Notes: generated by a model from the sequence alone, not told the origin. Counted from the stretch's first letter, positions 8,528 to 15,739 are shown. The stretch is DNA of 64,000 bases from Dongia_A sp039808885 (GCA_039808885.1 JBDHTX010000012.1:45260-109259); one strand, 5' to 3'. Program-made: numbers and translations.

Positions 8528-9700
8528 ATGCCCAGCCCGACCAATCCCGTGACCGAAGCCCAGGTGCTGGAGGCGCTGCGGCGGATCGCTGCGCCGCGGG
8601 GCGGCGACATCGTCGGCGCCGGCATGGTGAACGGCCTCGCCTTGCGCGACGGCCATGTCGCCTTCGCCATCGAGGTCGACCCGAAGGAGGGCGGGAAACT
8701 GGAGCCCCTGCGCAAGGCGGCCGAGCAGGCGGTCCTGCAGATGCCCGGCGTGCTTAGCGTCAGTGCGGTGCTCACCGCCCATCGCCCGGCCCAGGCGCAA
8801 CAAGCGCCAAGCCAGCGGCCGACCGGGCCCGGCCACGGTCACCAGCATGGCCATGCCCACGGTCACGCCCAAGGTCACGCGCAGCCGGGGGGCGGCAAGC
8901 TGAATCTGCCGGGAGTCAGGTACATCGTCGCGGTGGCGAGCGGCAAGGGCGGCGTCGGCAAGTCGACCACGGCCGTCAACCTCGCCTTGGCGCTGCACGC
9001 CATGGGGCTGAAGGTCGGGCTGCTCGACGCCGACGTCTACGGCCCCTCGCAGCCGCGCATGATGGGCATCAGCGGCAAGCCGACCAGCAAGGACGGCAAG
9101 GTCATGGAGCCGATGCAGAATTACGGCATCAAGGTGATGTCGATGGGCTTCCTGATCGAGGAAGAGACGCCGATGATCTGGCGCGGCCCGATGGTGATGA
9201 GCGCGATCACGCAATTGCTGCGCGACGTGAACTGGGGCGAGCTCGACGTGCTGGTCTGCGATCTGCCGCCCGGCACCGGCGACACGCAATTGACCATGGC
9301 GCAGAACGTGCCGCTGTCGGGCGCCGTCATCGTCTCGACGCCGCAGGACATCGCCCTCCTCGACGCCAAGAAGGGCCTCAACATGTTCCGCAAGGTCGAC
9401 GTGCCGGTGCTCGGCCTCATCGAGAACATGAGCTATTTCGCCTGCCCGCATTGCGGCGAGGTGACCGAGATCTTCGCCCATGGCGGCGCGCGCAAGGAAG
9501 CGGAGCGCTTCGGCGTCGATTTCCTCGGCGAGATCCCGCTGGCGCTCGCCATCCGCGAGACTTCCGACGAAGGCAAGCCGATCGTCGTCAGCCAGCCCGA
9601 TTCGGCGCACGCCAAGGCCTACCGCGCCATCGCCGAGGCGGTGTGGATCAAGCTGACCGCGACCCAGCCGCGCCAAGGGCCAAGGATCGTGGTGCAGTAA
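8528..9700 (+). CDS. apbC: Iron-sulfur cluster carrier protein Mrp/ApbC
   Basis: This is a P-loop NTPase that binds and transfers [4Fe-4S] clusters to apo-proteins. The 390-residue protein has an N-terminal MIP18/DUF59 domain (about 8-85), a His-rich linker (seven His between 103 and 117, in HGHQHGHAHGH and the following residues), then the ParA/Mrp NTPase domain with deviant Walker A GKGGVGKS (139-146) and the CxxC motif Cys306/Cys309 in FACPHCGE that holds the bridging cluster. The ATG at 8528 starts directly before the DUF59 domain; the frame is open upstream to 8354 but there overlaps the putative promoter. The His-rich linker is unusual and may bind metal. It is followed by a hairpin-repeat pair. 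Confidence 0.95.
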   Translation: MPSPTNPVTEAQVLEALRRIAAPRGGDIVGAGMVNGLALRDGHVAFAIEVDPKEGGKLEPLRKAAEQAVLQMPGVLSVSAVLTAHRPAQAQQAPSQRPTGPGHGHQHGHAHGHAQGHAQPGGGKLNLPGVRYIVAVASGKGGVGKSTTAVNLALALHAMGLKVGLLDADVYGPSQPRMMGISGKPTSKDGKVMEPMQNYGIKVMSMGFLIEEETPMIWRGPMVMSAITQLLRDVNWGELDVLVCDLPPGTGDTQLTMAQNVPLSGAVIVSTPQDIALLDAKKGLNMFRKVDVPVLGLIENMSYFACPHCGEVTEIFAHGGARKEAERFGVDFLGEIPLALAIRETSDEGKPIVVSQPDSAHAKAYRAIAEAVWIKLTATQPRQGPRIVVQ

Positions 9701-9711
9701 CGGCCACCGTC

Positions 9712-9821
9712 CGTCATCCCGGCCTTGCGCCGGGATCCACGCCTCCGCCGCAAGAGCTGAGCCAAGCACCCATCCGCCCTTGCATCGGCACAATGGACCC
9801 CGGCGCAAGGCCGGGGTGACG
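9712..9821. repeat. Inverted pair of 28-bp hairpin repeats (REP-like), copy 1
   Basis: Two 28-bp units face each other at 9712-9739 and 9794-9821. Each forms its own 8-bp stem with a CTTGC-type loop (ATCCCGGC...GCCGGGAT on the left). The right unit, reverse complemented, differs from the left at two positions that pair with each other, so the stem is preserved by a compensating change. The pair lies between the convergent stops of mrp and the questin-oxidase gene and may act as a terminator or mRNA 3'-end stabiliser. The same family recurs at 18449-18532. Confidence 0.85.
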
Positions 9822-9846
9822 AGTGGGTTTGGATCGGTGTCGTGCT

Positions 9847-10887
9847 CTACGCCGCCTGCCACATCGGTTTCGCCGTGCTGCGCAGCACGCCGGTCTCGCG
9901 GGCGGCGAGCCAGCGGAACAGGCGGTCGCCGGTCAGGCGCCCGAGATAGAGCGCCGAATAGATCAGCTTCACCACATGCTCGTCCCGCTCGCCCAGCGCG
10001 CGCTGCAGGATGTCCTGCCAGTTCGGCACCGTGGCGTTGCGCCAGAGAGCGAGCGTGTCGGCGTCGGGCAGCGCCGGCCGGCCGATGGCGATGTAGCCCG
10101 CCGCCATCCCCTGCCACAGCCAGGGCAGCAGCACCTGCGGCGTCTCGACATAAGGCAGCAGGACGGCGGCGGCCTGCGCGCCGGTGACCAGATGCAACGC
10201 GGTGAAATCGCCGCTGGCGCCGTAGATCTGCGCTGCCGCGAGCGCGAGGTCGCGGATGCCGACGGTGGCGAAATCCGGCCAGTGCGTCACCTCGGAGAAG
10301 CCGTCCAGCCGGCTGACGACGATCAGGCGCTCGTCGATCAGCTCCGGCAATTCGGCCGGCGCGGCGAAACGCGCATCGGCGCGCAGCGCGCCCAGCAGCG
10401 CCGGCAGATCGCCGCCGCGTGGCGCCGCGTCATGTTCCGGCAGGCCCAGGCGCTGCCAATGCGCCGCCCAATAGGCGAGGCCGCTGGCGATCTCGCCTTC
10501 GTGTCGCGCGGTGACGCCCATCGCAATGCGGATCATGCCGTGGAAGGCGGCAGCGCTCAGGCCCGGCGCCAGTTCGGGCAGCGTCGCGCGCAGCACGCTT
10601 TCCCAGCCATCGGCGGCGATGCGGCGGCGGAACTCGGCGCGCAGCTCGGCGAAGGCGGCGTGATTGGCTTTGCGGAACGGCCAGGCTCCCGGCGTGAAGG
10701 CGCCGCGCGGAGCGGGAAGCTTCTCCAGCCATTTCACGTGGCCGCGCTGATAGTCGTTCAGCTGCGACGGGGTGGCGCCCATCTGGTCGAGGGCGATCAG
10801 CGCCATCGGCAGGTGGTTGCACAGCCCGCCGCCATATTCAGGGCTGTAGACCTCGGCATCGGTCAGCAGCTTGGCCAGGATCGACAT
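9847..10887 (-). CDS. Questin oxidase family protein (DUF4243)
   Basis: The 346-residue protein resembles the questin oxidase/DUF4243 family, founded by a fungal Baeyer-Villiger-type oxidase and widespread but uncharacterised in bacteria. Recognisable parts are the N-terminal YSPEYGGGLCNHLPMALIAL, a central F/H-rich helix (GLSAAAFHGMIRIAMGV) with conserved His, and C-terminal HVVKLIYSALYL. It looks all-helical, without signal peptide or membrane segments. The ATG at 10887 has a GGAG ribosome-binding site about 9 bp upstream. An AT-rich island directly upstream probably holds its promoter. The substrate cannot be inferred; the neighbours are unrelated. Confidence 0.8.
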   Translation of the reverse strand: MSILAKLLTDAEVYSPEYGGGLCNHLPMALIALDQMGATPSQLNDYQRGHVKWLEKLPAPRGAFTPGAWPFRKANHAAFAELRAEFRRRIAADGWESVLRATLPELAPGLSAAAFHGMIRIAMGVTARHEGEIASGLAYWAAHWQRLGLPEHDAAPRGGDLPALLGALRADARFAAPAELPELIDERLIVVSRLDGFSEVTHWPDFATVGIRDLALAAAQIYGASGDFTALHLVTGAQAAAVLLPYVETPQVLLPWLWQGMAAGYIAIGRPALPDADTLALWRNATVPNWQDILQRALGERDEHVVKLIYSALYLGRLTGDRLFRWLAARETGVLRSTAKPMWQAA

Positions 10888-10909
10888 CTTTTCGCTCCGC
10901 TGCGGGCAA

Positions 10910-10938
10910 TTTAGATATATTTATGTTATTATATTCCG
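10910..10938 (-). promoter_or_regulatory. AT-rich probable promoter island of the questin-oxidase gene
   Basis: A 29-bp segment of almost only A and T interrupts otherwise very GC-rich DNA just upstream of the ATG at 10887. On the minus strand it contains TATAAT (10934-10929). No convincing -35 hexamer is visible, so only the -10-like element is supported. Confidence 0.35.
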
Positions 10939-10957
10939 GGGCCGGGCGCAACCGGGC

Positions 10958-11401
10958 TTACCATCGTCCGTGCCGCCTGTTCCAGGCGAACAGCCGGTCG
11001 GCGAAGCGATTGTGGCCCCAGCGCGCGACCTGGCGGATGCCTGGCAGGCCCACCAGCCAGCCGAGCCAGCGCCGGCCCGGCGTAGCCTTCCAGACGGCGA
11101 TGGCGACATCGGCGCCGACCAGCAGCCTGCCGGCCGCGTCGGTCATGTGCAGGGAATGGCGGATCTGGTCGACGCTGCGGCCGATCTCGCCGGCGGCTTC
11201 CGGCGTCGCGGCGATGTCGCACCATTGGAAGATGTCACTGCCCTCATCGAGCGTCTCGTCCATCCTGGCGCGCTGCTGCTCGATCCCGGTGCGGCAGACC
11301 GGGCGGGCGGAGTTGTAGTAGAGCTTCGGCTTGTTAGACAGGTGGTCCTCCCAACGATGCGGACCGCTAGCCCTTCCGAGTATGTTGCATACAGAAGGCA
11401 C
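10958..11401 (-). CDS. DCC-family (DUF393) protein with altered cysteine motif
   Basis: The protein resembles the thiol-disulfide oxidoreductase DCC family (DUF393). KLYYNSARPVCRTGI matches the family's opening strand and redox loop, where YNSACPVC is usual, and the C-terminal half (VGADVAIAVWKATPGRRWLG through WGHNRFADRLFAWNR) is typical. The first cysteine of CxxC is replaced by Arg33, leaving only Cys36, so a standard two-cysteine redox cycle is not possible. The start is uncertain. A GTG at 11401 gives 147 residues and overlaps the upstream 95-residue gene by 35 bp. An in-frame CTG at 11341, directly before SNKPKLYYN, has GGGAGG about 5 bp upstream and would fit the family's usual N-terminus. 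Confidence 0.75.
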   Translation of the reverse strand: MPSVCNILGRASGPHRWEDHLSNKPKLYYNSARPVCRTGIEQQRARMDETLDEGSDIFQWCDIAATPEAAGEIGRSVDQIRHSLHMTDAAGRLLVGADVAIAVWKATPGRRWLGWLVGLPGIRQVARWGHNRFADRLFAWNRRHGRW

Positions 11402-11654
11402 CGATCACCGCGAAAACACCGAACCCAATCATTCCATCGCGCAGCGCTTTCCGCTCCCACTCCGCGACATAGACCGCGGGACCAAAAATCTTCTCATATG
11501 CGACGTAGCCATGGGCCGGATCCATTGCCCGAGGCCGCTGCGAGTTCAGATACAGAGCAAACAGGAGCACACCGCCAAACGACAAGAACGCCGCGACGAA
11601 GGCCACCCTTGAGGCCAGGGCGGTCACCCGCCTTTTTCGGTCATCCGAGGCCAA
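11367..11654 (-). CDS. Small hypothetical membrane protein
   Basis: I do not recognise a family for this 95-residue protein. It has a basic N-terminus, a probable transmembrane helix at about 16-36 (ALASRVAFVAAFLSFGGVLL), a soluble middle (HGYVAYEKIFGPAVYVAEWERK) and a second hydrophobic segment at about 74-90. The start is a TTG at 11654 preceded by a GGGGAAGAG ribosome-binding site; an internal GTG is also possible. It begins 13 bp after the thyX stop and its end overlaps the DCC-family gene, so thyX, this gene and the DCC gene probably form one transcript. The reading frame is credible but untested. Confidence 0.55.
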   Translation of the reverse strand: MASDDRKRRVTALASRVAFVAAFLSFGGVLLFALYLNSQRPRAMDPAHGYVAYEKIFGPAVYVAEWERKALRDGMIGFGVFAVIGAFCMQHTRKG

Positions 11655-11667
11655 CGCTCTTCCCCGC

Positions 11668-12600
11668 TTATTTGCTGAGCAGCGCCTGCAGCTCGCTCCA
11701 TTCGCGCTTGCCGAGGCCGCTCGCCTCCTGGGTCACCGTCTCGCCGTTCAGCATGCGGCGGATCGTGCTCCAGGCCGACTTCGACAGCGTCACGCCATGC
11801 AGGCGATGCTCGACGAAGGCCTCGGCGGTCAGCGGCACCCAGCGCTTCAGCAGGTCGACCATGATGTCGGCATAGATGCGGATCTCGTATTGCGCGTGGG
11901 CGTCGGCGCGCAGGCTGAGGAAATGCATCAGGTTGTGCAGATCGACCTTCCAGTACCATTGGGTATAGAAGTTGAGGCCGAGATTCATGCGCGCCAGCTC
12001 GCGCGCCAGGCCCTGGCGGGACTCGTCGATCTTCTGCCCGTCCTCGCTCTCGTTCAGCATGGTCAGGTAGTGATCGTAGGCGTGCGTCGCGTCGGTGCGC
12101 AGCAGGTCGAGCACCTGCGCCGCCTCGCGGCCGGAGAGGACGTCGCCGCGGCCCTGGCGATTGATCGCGGATTGCGCCGCCAGGTTTTCCTCGGCCGGGA
12201 TATAGAACTCGCGGTCGAGGATCGAATAGCGCGCCGAATACTCGTTCACGTTGGCGGTGCGGTGGCGGATCCATTGCCGCGCGACGAAGATGGGCAGCTT
12301 CACGTGGAACTTGATCTCGCACATCTCGAAGGGCGTCGAATGGCGGTGCCGCATCAGGTAGTGGATCAGGCCCTTGTCCTCGGAGACCTGCTTGGTGCCC
12401 CGGCCGTAGGAAACCCGGGCCGCCTGCACCACCGCGGCGTCGTCGCCCATGTAGTCGATGACCCGGACGAAGCCGTGATCGAGCACCGGGAAGGCCTGGT
12501 AGAGCACCTCCTCCAGCCCCGGGGAAACGGCCCGGCGGGTGGCGGCGGTCTCGGTCCGCTGGCGGTCGATTTCGGCTTGCTGGGCGGGGGTCAGGGGCAT
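11668..12600 (-). CDS. thyX: Flavin-dependent thymidylate synthase
   Basis: ThyX methylates dUMP to dTMP using methylene-tetrahydrofolate and reduced FAD, leaving tetrahydrofolate; it replaces ThyA in organisms that lack it. The 310-residue protein contains the ThyX motif as RHRTANVNEYSAR (residues 112-124) with the FAD/dUMP binding arginines and the serine. It is a long-form alphaproteobacterial ThyX with N- and C-terminal extensions. The frame is open to 12666, but the ATG at 12600 (MPLTPAQQAEID) matches the expected N-terminus. The gene is divergent from ssrA. No thyA is present in the window. Confidence 0.95.
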   Translation of the reverse strand: MPLTPAQQAEIDRQRTETAATRRAVSPGLEEVLYQAFPVLDHGFVRVIDYMGDDAAVVQAARVSYGRGTKQVSEDKGLIHYLMRHRHSTPFEMCEIKFHVKLPIFVARQWIRHRTANVNEYSARYSILDREFYIPAEENLAAQSAINRQGRGDVLSGREAAQVLDLLRTDATHAYDHYLTMLNESEDGQKIDESRQGLARELARMNLGLNFYTQWYWKVDLHNLMHFLSLRADAHAQYEIRIYADIMVDLLKRWVPLTAEAFVEHRLHGVTLSKSAWSTIRRMLNGETVTQEASGLGKREWSELQALLSK

Positions 12601-12726
12601 GGAATCGGGGCTCGTTCGGGGCTGCGGGCTGGCTCGCCTTATGCCTTCTTTCGCCGCCCCACACAACGCCTGGGGTCAGGTCGCCCAAACGGCCCCCAAA
12701 GCCCACATCTGCGGCGTTGTTAACCC

Positions 12727-12755
12727 TTTCGATTCCCGGCCCAAGTCCCTATATT
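12727..12755 (+). promoter_or_regulatory. Candidate promoter of the tmRNA gene
   Basis: TATATT (12750-12755, 5 of 6 consensus) lies just upstream of the tmRNA acceptor piece, with a weak TTTCGA (12727-12732) 17 bp further upstream. The same CCCTATATT string occurs upstream of the DUF1127 gene near 63534-63542, which suggests a shared -10 element. Confidence 0.45.
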
Positions 12756-12761
12756 AAGGGC

Positions 12762-13031
12762 GTCGGGCAACCGACTATGGCGATAAACGCCTTATGAAAT
12801 AAGCGTTGCGGACCCGGGGGCGGTACCCGGCGCCTCCACCATTCCGGCAGTTGTTGGGCCGGGCCTCGGGGGCGAAATAGGATCGACGCGCGTGGTAAAG
12901 GTAAGGTTTTCGCCCGGCATGGTATCCACCGTTATCGGGCCAACTCAGAAGTGCCAACGACAACAACCGTATGGCTCTCGCTGCCTAATAGGTAAGCGCG
13001 GTCCGGGGGCGCCGGGCAACAGAAGGCCCCC
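12762..13031 (+). ncRNA. ssrA: tmRNA, circularly permuted two-piece form (ssrA)
   Basis: tmRNA rescues ribosomes stalled on broken mRNAs and adds a degradation tag. The gene has the permuted alphaproteobacterial order. The acceptor piece comes first, with a GTCGG-GCAA-CCGAC hairpin at 12762-12775, a T-arm (CCGGG...CCCGG), and the 3' end CGCCTCC-ACCA at 12831-12841. A short spacer (12842-12867) is removed, then the coding piece begins with GGGGGCG at 12868. GGGGGCG pairs with CGCCTCC as a 7-bp acceptor stem with one G-U pair. The tag frame at 12953-12991 encodes ANDNNRMALAA, followed by TAA TAG. A closing stem (GGGGGC 13005-13010 with GCCCCC 13026-13031) and a following AATTTT may be the end and terminator. 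Outer ends are approximate. Confidence 0.93.
12953..12991 (+). other. tmRNA tag-peptide reading frame
   Basis: The resume codon is GCC at 12953 and the frame reads ANDNNRMALAA before two consecutive stops, TAA and TAG. With the alanine charged on the tmRNA the tag is 12 residues. The ANDN start is what alpha-type SspB recognises, and the ALAA end is a ClpX/ClpA degron. The tag is shorter than the known Caulobacter tag (AANDNFAEEFAVAA). Confidence 0.88.
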
Positions 13032-13136
13032 ACCGAATTTTGCTGTGGCGCCAGTTTAGGCCGTAGTGCCAGAATTGCGCATGCCAGCCAGAAATGGCTA
13101 AGCCGGGCGGCTGGGGGTGGGAGATCGACCGGACCG

Positions 13137-13694
13137 ATGACCAAGGATTGGCTCAGATATGACCGGATGGTCGAGGACGCGCTGCGCGGGGTGGTTCGGC
13201 GCGCCCTGACCGAAGTCGCCGGCAGCGGCCTGCCGGGCGATCATCATTTCTATCTCACCTTCCGCACCACCGAGCCCGGCGTCCACATCGCCGCCGCGCT
13301 TCGCGGCCAGTATCCGAAGGAAATGACCATCGTGCTCCAGCACCAGTTCTGGGGCCTCGAGGTCAACGACGACCATTTCGCCGTCACCTTGAGCTTCGGC
13401 GGCAAGCATGAGCGGCTCGTGGTGCCGTATCACGCCATCGTCAGCTTCGCCGACCCGTCGGTGAAATTTGGCCTGCAATTCGAATCCGCGGTGCCGGCCG
13501 GCGAAGAAGGCGATACCGAGGGCGCCGATTCCGCCAAGGGCCGCACCATGACGCCGAAGGACCTCAACGACCTGCCGCGCAACGTGCAGGAGCGCACTGT
13601 GGTGCGCGCCGGCGACGAGGTCGAGCAGAAGGCCGAGGACGCGGCGAAATCCGGCGCCAAGATCCTGGCCCTCGACGCCTTCCGCAAGAAGTAG
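13137..13694 (+). CDS. sspB: SspB, ClpXP adaptor for ssrA-tagged proteins (alpha type)
   Basis: SspB tethers proteins bearing the ssrA tag to the ClpXP protease. The 185-residue protein has the SspB fold core (FYLTFRTTEPGVHI, MTIVLQHQFWGLEV, FAVTLSFGGKHERLVVPYHAI), an acidic flexible linker (about 118-135), and a C-terminal ClpX-docking motif ILALDAFRKK (176-185) like those of other SspB proteins. The ATG at 13137 has a GGGAG stretch about 13 bp upstream. The gene begins about 105 bp after the end of ssrA on the same strand, so the adaptor and the RNA that encodes its ligand are neighbours. Confidence 0.94.
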   Translation: MTKDWLRYDRMVEDALRGVVRRALTEVAGSGLPGDHHFYLTFRTTEPGVHIAAALRGQYPKEMTIVLQHQFWGLEVNDDHFAVTLSFGGKHERLVVPYHAIVSFADPSVKFGLQFESAVPAGEEGDTEGADSAKGRTMTPKDLNDLPRNVQERTVVRAGDEVEQKAEDAAKSGAKILALDAFRKK

Positions 13695-14143
13695 CTCGCT
13701 ACGTCCCCGCCACCTGATGCGGGATTGCAACAAGGCCCGCATAAATTCCCGTTCCATGCCCGTGGCGCATTGACGCGGCGCGGCCACCGCGATTACAACC
13801 ACCGCTCTTCTCAAGCGAGGAGGGTGCGCATGATGCTTCCATTCACCGAGGGCCGATCGGCCTGAGAGCTGCCGTCGACGTTGGTCGATCCCGGCTCCGC
13901 ACCTCGCTGTCTTTCCGGACAAACTGAACTGAACTGAAACGCCCGCCGGCGCCGTGATTCGTCGCCGCCGATCTTGCGATCTTGCCGTCCTTTCGCGGCA
14001 AAGGCGTGTCGTCGCTTCGCCGCTTTTCGCGGCCGAGCATTGTTCATTTCCAGGTGTGGCGCGGGTCTCGGCCCACGGCGATCGCCGCGCGGCGATGGAT
14101 GCCCCATGCGCACAGACGCAATCCAACCCCAATGGAGACGACA
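13695..14143. other. Intergenic stretch between sspB and the DUF1127-like gene
   Basis: This 449-bp stretch has no gene I can support apart from an 11-codon frame at 13830. Several overlapping frames of 60-100 codons exist on both strands, but none has family-like sequence or a good ribosome-binding site. It contains tandem ACTGA at 13923-13934 and could hold the leader of the 14144 gene. Confidence 0.5.
13830..13865 (+). other. Possible 11-codon leader peptide with strong ribosome-binding site
   Basis: GAGGAGGG at 13817-13824 lies 5 bp upstream of an ATG, and the frame reads MMLPFTEGRSA then TGA. It is the best Shine-Dalgarno match in the sspB-to-14144 interval. It could be a leader peptide or the remnant of a DUF1127-type gene broken by mutation. 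No conserved residues identify it. Confidence 0.3.
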
Positions 14144-14356
14144 ATGCCGATCCGTTCAACACTGCTGTCCTGGCTGTTCGCCAATCCGCGCATCGCGCTG
14201 CATGAGATCGATTTGACCACCCCCGGCAGACCCGGCGGTCACGATCCCCTGCACATGGCGATACGATGGTGGGGCAGCCAGTCCCCGCCAGACATCCCGG
14301 ACGGGATCAACCGGAACCTGCTCCAGGACATCGGCCTGGATCGCAGCCGGTCGTAA
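14144..14356 (+). CDS. Small protein with DUF1127-like C-terminus
   Basis: The 70-residue protein begins MPIRSTLLSWLFANPRIALH and ends with INRNLLQDIGLDRSRS, which resembles the C-terminal helix of DUF1127/YjiS proteins (typically LL.DIGL.R). The Arg-rich first half of a typical DUF1127 domain is not obvious. Members include regulators of RNA turnover and phosphate or carbon metabolism, but no function can be assigned here. The ATG at 14144 has GGAG 6 bp upstream; an in-frame ATG at 14132 would add four residues and lacks that site. A hairpin repeat follows at 14416. Confidence 0.55.
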   Translation: MPIRSTLLSWLFANPRIALHEIDLTTPGRPGGHDPLHMAIRWWGSQSPPDIPDGINRNLLQDIGLDRSRS

Positions 14357-14415
14357 GGCGGATGGGGTGGGCGTCATGCCCGCCCCGCTTCGCGCACCCG
14401 CGCCGCGCTTCGATT

Positions 14416-14446
14416 CGTCATGGTCGGGCTTGATCCGGCCATGACG
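14416..14446. repeat. 31-bp hairpin repeat of a common alphaproteobacterial type
   Basis: CGTCATGGTCGG pairs with CCGGCCATGACG over 12 bp with one G-U pair, around a 7-base loop. Such CGTCATGGCCGGGCTT-type palindromes are abundant between genes in alphaproteobacteria. Two ATG codons inside it (14420 and 14441) are in frame with the MFS gene, but they belong to the repeat and lack ribosome-binding sites. Confidence 0.8.
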
Positions 14447-14506
14447 GTTGAAGCGGGGGAAAGAGGCGGCCATCATGGCCGCATCTTTCACCTCGCCACC
14501 GATCGC

Positions 14507-15739
14507 ATGCCCGCCTGGCGCCTGACCCTGCTGCTCTGCCTTGCCGAGACGCTGAACATGGCGGGCTATGCGGGCGTGTCGTCGCTGCTGCCGGAACTGC
14601 GCGCGGCCTGGCAGCTCGGCAATGCCGAGATCGGCATCGTCGAGGGCGCCTTCAGCCTCGGCTACGTGACGGCGGTGACGGTGCTCGTCACCTGGACCGA
14701 CCGGCGCGACCCGCGCGCCATCTATCTCTTCTCCACGCTCATCGGCATCGCCGCCTTGTGCGGTCTCGCCTTCCTGGCGCGCGAGCTGTGGAGCGCCGCC
14801 TTCTGCCGCTTCCTCGCCGGGGTCAGCCTCGCCGGCACCTACATGCCCGGCCTCAAGATGCTGACCGACCGCGTCGAGGGGCCGAAACAGAGCCGCTGGC
14901 TCTCCTTTTATACCGCGAGCTTCTCGCTGGGCGCCGCCTTGTCGACGGCGCTGTGCGGCGCCGTCGGCCACGCCTTCGGCGCCGGCAGCGCCTTCGCGCT
15001 GGCCGCTGCCTGCGCCATCATCGGCGGCGCGATGGTCCTTTTCGGCGTCGATGCCCGCGCGCCGGCGCCGCTGCCCGGCTCGGCCAATCCGCTGCCGGCG
15101 CTGTTCCGCGCGCTCGGCAACCGGCGGGCGCTCGCCTATTCCCTCGCCTATGCCGCGCATATGTGGGAGCTGCACGCCTTCCGCGCCTGGCTGGTCGCCT
15201 ACCTCACCTTCGCCACCACCGGCGCCCTCGTTCCCAGCGGCAACACCGCGCTGGCGCTGTGGGGCTCGGTGCTGCTGACGCTCGGCATGCCGTCCAGCGT
15301 CATCGGCAACGAGATCGCGCTGAAGATCGGCCGCCGGCGGCAGCTCTACCTGGTGATGGGCCTGTCCGCCGTGCTGGCGCTGGTCTTCGGCGCGGCGTCA
15401 TCGCTGCCCTTCGCCGTGCTGCTGATGCTGGGCGCGGTCTATTCGATCTTCGTCACCGCGGATTCCGCCTCGCTGACCGCCGGCGCGGTGGAGCGCGCCC
15501 TGCCCGGCCAGCGCGGCGCCACCATGGCGATGCACTCGCTGCTCGGCTTCGGCGCCGCCAGCATCGGCCCGCTCGCCTTCGGCACCGCGCTCGATTTCGG
15601 CGGCGACGCCGCAGCCGGCTCCTGGTTCGCGGGATTTGCTATCCTGGGGCTTGGGGTCGCCTGCGGCCCGGTCGCGCTGATGACGATCCTGCGCAAGGAC
15701 GATGCCGATGACCGCGCAAAGCCTGATCCGCAAGCTTGA
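14507..15739 (+). CDS. MFS transporter
   Basis: This is a 410-residue inner-membrane transporter of the major facilitator superfamily with about 12 hydrophobic segments, two six-helix halves, and the cytoplasmic loop-2 motif as TDRRDPRAIYLFS after the second helix. The substrate is unknown; the pattern resembles the cyanate/nitrate-like and uncharacterised MFS_1 groups. The frame is open to 14420, but both upstream ATGs lie in the hairpin repeat, so I place the start at the ATG at 14507, a few residues before the first helix; its own ribosome-binding site is weak. The 3' end overlaps the TfoX-N gene by 38 bp. Confidence 0.85.
   Translation: MPAWRLTLLLCLAETLNMAGYAGVSSLLPELRAAWQLGNAEIGIVEGAFSLGYVTAVTVLVTWTDRRDPRAIYLFSTLIGIAALCGLAFLARELWSAAFCRFLAGVSLAGTYMPGLKMLTDRVEGPKQSRWLSFYTASFSLGAALSTALCGAVGHAFGAGSAFALAAACAIIGGAMVLFGVDARAPAPLPGSANPLPALFRALGNRRALAYSLAYAAHMWELHAFRAWLVAYLTFATTGALVPSGNTALALWGSVLLTLGMPSSVIGNEIALKIGRRRQLYLVMGLSAVLALVFGAASSLPFAVLLMLGAVYSIFVTADSASLTAGAVERALPGQRGATMAMHSLLGFGAASIGPLAFGTALDFGGDAAAGSWFAGFAILGLGVACGPVALMTILRKDDADDRAKPDPQA

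Noticed and set aside
14420..14506. N-terminal extension of the MFS transporter
   Set aside because: The first two in-frame ATGs lie inside a hairpin repeat without ribosome-binding sites.
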